In this document: in pieces, positions 62,664-64,000 of the stretch | Position numbering within the stretch: position 1 is the first letter of the stretch | How the letters are laid out: each line of letters opens with the position of its first letter | NCBI RefSeq assembly: GCF_014645835.1 | Contig: NZ_BMMM01000008.1 | Location: 1-64,000 of the forward strand | Direction of reading: 5' to 3' | DNA: 64,000 nt | From: Streptomyces albiflavescens | GTDB taxonomy: Bacteria > Actinomycetota > Actinomycetes > Streptomycetales > Streptomycetaceae | Made by a program: the position numbers and the translations under genes | Notes under the pieces: generated by a model | The model's database searches: none | Told to the model about the DNA's origin: nothing | The model's input: only the letters and a program-made list of their open reading frames with translations

Positions 62664-64000
62664 TTACTCCTCGTCCTCGATCCAGCCCATGGTCCGCTCG
62701 ACGGCCTTGAGCCAGCTCTTGTACTCACGGTCGCGGGTCTCCGCGGCCATGTTCGGGGTCCACTCCGCGGCCCGGCGCCAGTTGGCGCGCAGGTCCTCGG
62801 TGTTGGACCAGAAGCCGACGGCGAGACCGGCGGCGTAGGCAGCGCCGAGGCAGGTGGTCTCGGCGACCATCGGGCGCACCACGGGGGCGTCCAGGACGTC
62901 GGCCAGGGTCTGCATCAGCAGGTTGTTGGAGGTCATGCCGCCGTCGACCTTGAGGGCCGCGAGCTCGACGCCGGAGTCCTTCGTCATGGCGTCGGTGATC
63001 TCACGGGTCTGCCAGGCGGTGGCCTCCAGGACGGCGCGCGCGATGTGCGCCTTGGTGACGTACCGGGTCAGACCGGCGATCACACCGCGGGCGTCGGAGC
63101 GCCAGTACGGGGCGAACAGACCGGAGAAGGCCGGCACGAAGTAGGCGCCGCCGTTGTCCTCGACCGAGGACGCGAGCGTCTCGATCTCGGCGGCGGACTT
63201 GATCAGGCCCATCTGGTCGCGCATCCACTGCACCAGCGAACCGGTGACGGCGATCGAGCCCTCGAGGGCGTAGACCGGAGCCTGGTCGCCGATGCGGTAG
63301 CCGACCGTGGTCAGCAGGCCCGAGTACGAGTTGATGATCTTGTCACCGGTGTTCATCAACATGAACGTGCCGGTGCCGTACGTGGACTTGGCCTCGCCCT
63401 CGGAGAAACAGGTCTGGCCGAACAGGGCCGCCTGCTGGTCGCCGAGTGCGGAGGCGACGGGGATGCCGCCGAGCAGGTCGCCGAGCTTGCCGCCGGTGAT
63501 CTCGCCGTACACCTCGGCGGAGGAGCGGATCTCGGGCAGCATCGCCAGCGGGACGCCGATGGACTCGGCGATCTTGTCGTCCCACTCCATGGTGTGCAGG
63601 TTCATCAGCATGGTGCGCGAGGCGTTGGTCACGTCGGTGACGTGCTTGCCGCCGTTGACACCACCGGTCAGGTTCCAGATGACCCAGGTGTCCATGGTGC
63701 CGAAGAGGATGTCCCCGGCCTCGGCGCGTTCGCGCAGACCGTCGACGTTGTCGAGCAGCCAGCGGGCCTTGGGACCCGCGAAGTACGACGCGAGGGGGAG
63801 ACCCGTCTCACGGCGGAAGCGGTCCTGGCCCACATTGCGGCCGAGCTCCTTGCAGAGCGCGTCCGTGCGGGTGTCCTGCCAGACAAGGGCGTTGTGGACG
63901 GGCTCACCGGTGTTCTTGTCCCACAGCAGCGTGGTCTCACGCTGGTTGGTGATGCCGATGGCCTTGATGTCGTCGCGAGTGATGCCGGCCTTCTCGATGG
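62664..64000 (-). CDS. glpK: Glycerol kinase, 5' end beyond the window
   Basis: About 445 C-terminal residues of an FGGY-family kinase that makes glycerol 3-phosphate. The frame runs open to the window edge. The first visible residues, near position 60 of the family, include IKAIGITNQRETTLLWDK and the substrate-binding ALVWQDTRT. Later motifs are GTMDTWVIWNLTGG, ALGDQQAALFGQTCF, GTGTFMLMNTG, AVTGSLVQWMRDQMGLI, YFVPAFSGLFAPYW and the ADP-site KVDGGMTSNNLLMQ. An internal start at GTG 63833 is not the true start. It is co-transcribed with glpD; a glpF permease usually precedes it. Confidence 0.95.
   Translation of the reverse strand, partial: IEKAGITRDDIKAIGITNQRETTLLWDKNTGEPVHNALVWQDTRTDALCKELGRNVGQDRFRRETGLPLASYFAGPKARWLLDNVDGLRERAEAGDILFGTMDTWVIWNLTGGVNGGKHVTDVTNASRTMLMNLHTMEWDDKIAESIGVPLAMLPEIRSSAEVYGEITGGKLGDLLGGIPVASALGDQQAALFGQTCFSEGEAKSTYGTGTFMLMNTGDKIINSYSGLLTTVGYRIGDQAPVYALEGSIAVTGSLVQWMRDQMGLIKSAAEIETLASSVEDNGGAYFVPAFSGLFAPYWRSDARGVIAGLTRYVTKAHIARAVLEATAWQTREITDAMTKDSGVELAALKVDGGMTSNNLLMQTLADVLDAPVVRPMVAETTCLGAAYAAGLAVGFWSNTEDLRANWRRAAEWTPNMAAETRDREYKSWLKAVERTMGWIEDEE

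Overview
The window reads as core chromosome of a Streptomyces: about 70% G+C, strong third-position GC, chaplin genes, mycothiol biosynthesis (mshC), F420-dependent enzymes and leaderless-type promoters. From memory, the gene order glpK-glpD / parJ-mshC-SCO1664 family-DUF3090 / corA / chpC-chpH / M20 peptidase / gnt operon matches the S. coelicolor SCO1660-SCO1680 neighbourhood read in reverse. No prophage, plasmid functions, CRISPR or transposase genes were seen.

Layout. 0-7.5 kb: a BKACE-type enzyme, a zinc-ribbon protein, a secreted penicillin acylase, an alpha/beta hydrolase and a NamZ-like exported protein. 7.6-20 kb: a lipid or acid catabolic block (SDR, acyl-CoA synthetase, TetR regulator; acyl-CoA dehydrogenase, phosphotransferase; a flavin dehydrogenase) in which three promoters share one TetR-like operator, with a His-rich metal binder, DUF202 pair, Nudix hydrolase and DMT transporter between. 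20-24 kb: an amino acid permease and a molybdopterin oxidoreductase coupled to a cytochrome b subunit. 24.4-29 kb: gluconate/idonate operon (gntK, gntP, two dehydrogenases) with divergent gntR. 29.3-35.4 kb: a YchJ protein, then an M1 peptidase overlapping a six-TM, 1291-residue Pls-like homopoly(amino acid) synthetase, then tRNA-Leu(GAG). 35.6-39.4 kb: M20 peptidase, chaplins ChpH and ChpC, two small conserved proteins. 39.6-48.5 kb: a degenerate RecD-like protein with an aldo/keto reductase, an F420 oxidoreductase, a ferritin-like protein, CorA, then the actinobacterial trio histidine phosphatase/DUF3090/SCO1664 family. 48.8-55 kb: mshC, a Gln-rich protein and subtilisin-like protease that share a C-terminal module, an SMP-30 protein and parJ. 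55-60.9 kb: an L-fuconate dehydratase plus sugar ABC transporter with an FCD regulator. 61-64 kb: glpD and a truncated glpK.

Main leads: (1) the synthetase/peptidase pair, with an adenylation pocket read by hand as D-A-E-S-I-G-T-V-V-K, pointing to a lysine homopolymer with a self-processing enzyme; (2) an lva-like hydroxyacid pathway under TetR control with a dispersed operator; (3) a 205-bp inverted-repeat element whose terminal CTAG supplies the TAG stop codon of the neighbouring gene, with a second copy at the window edge also ending a gene; (4) a 14-bp palindromic tandem array between two convergent genes, and 28-bp-period repeats at three other gene ends; (5) the protease/Gln-rich protein pair. 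Functional claims rest on motif reading and remembered family knowledge, since no search could be run.
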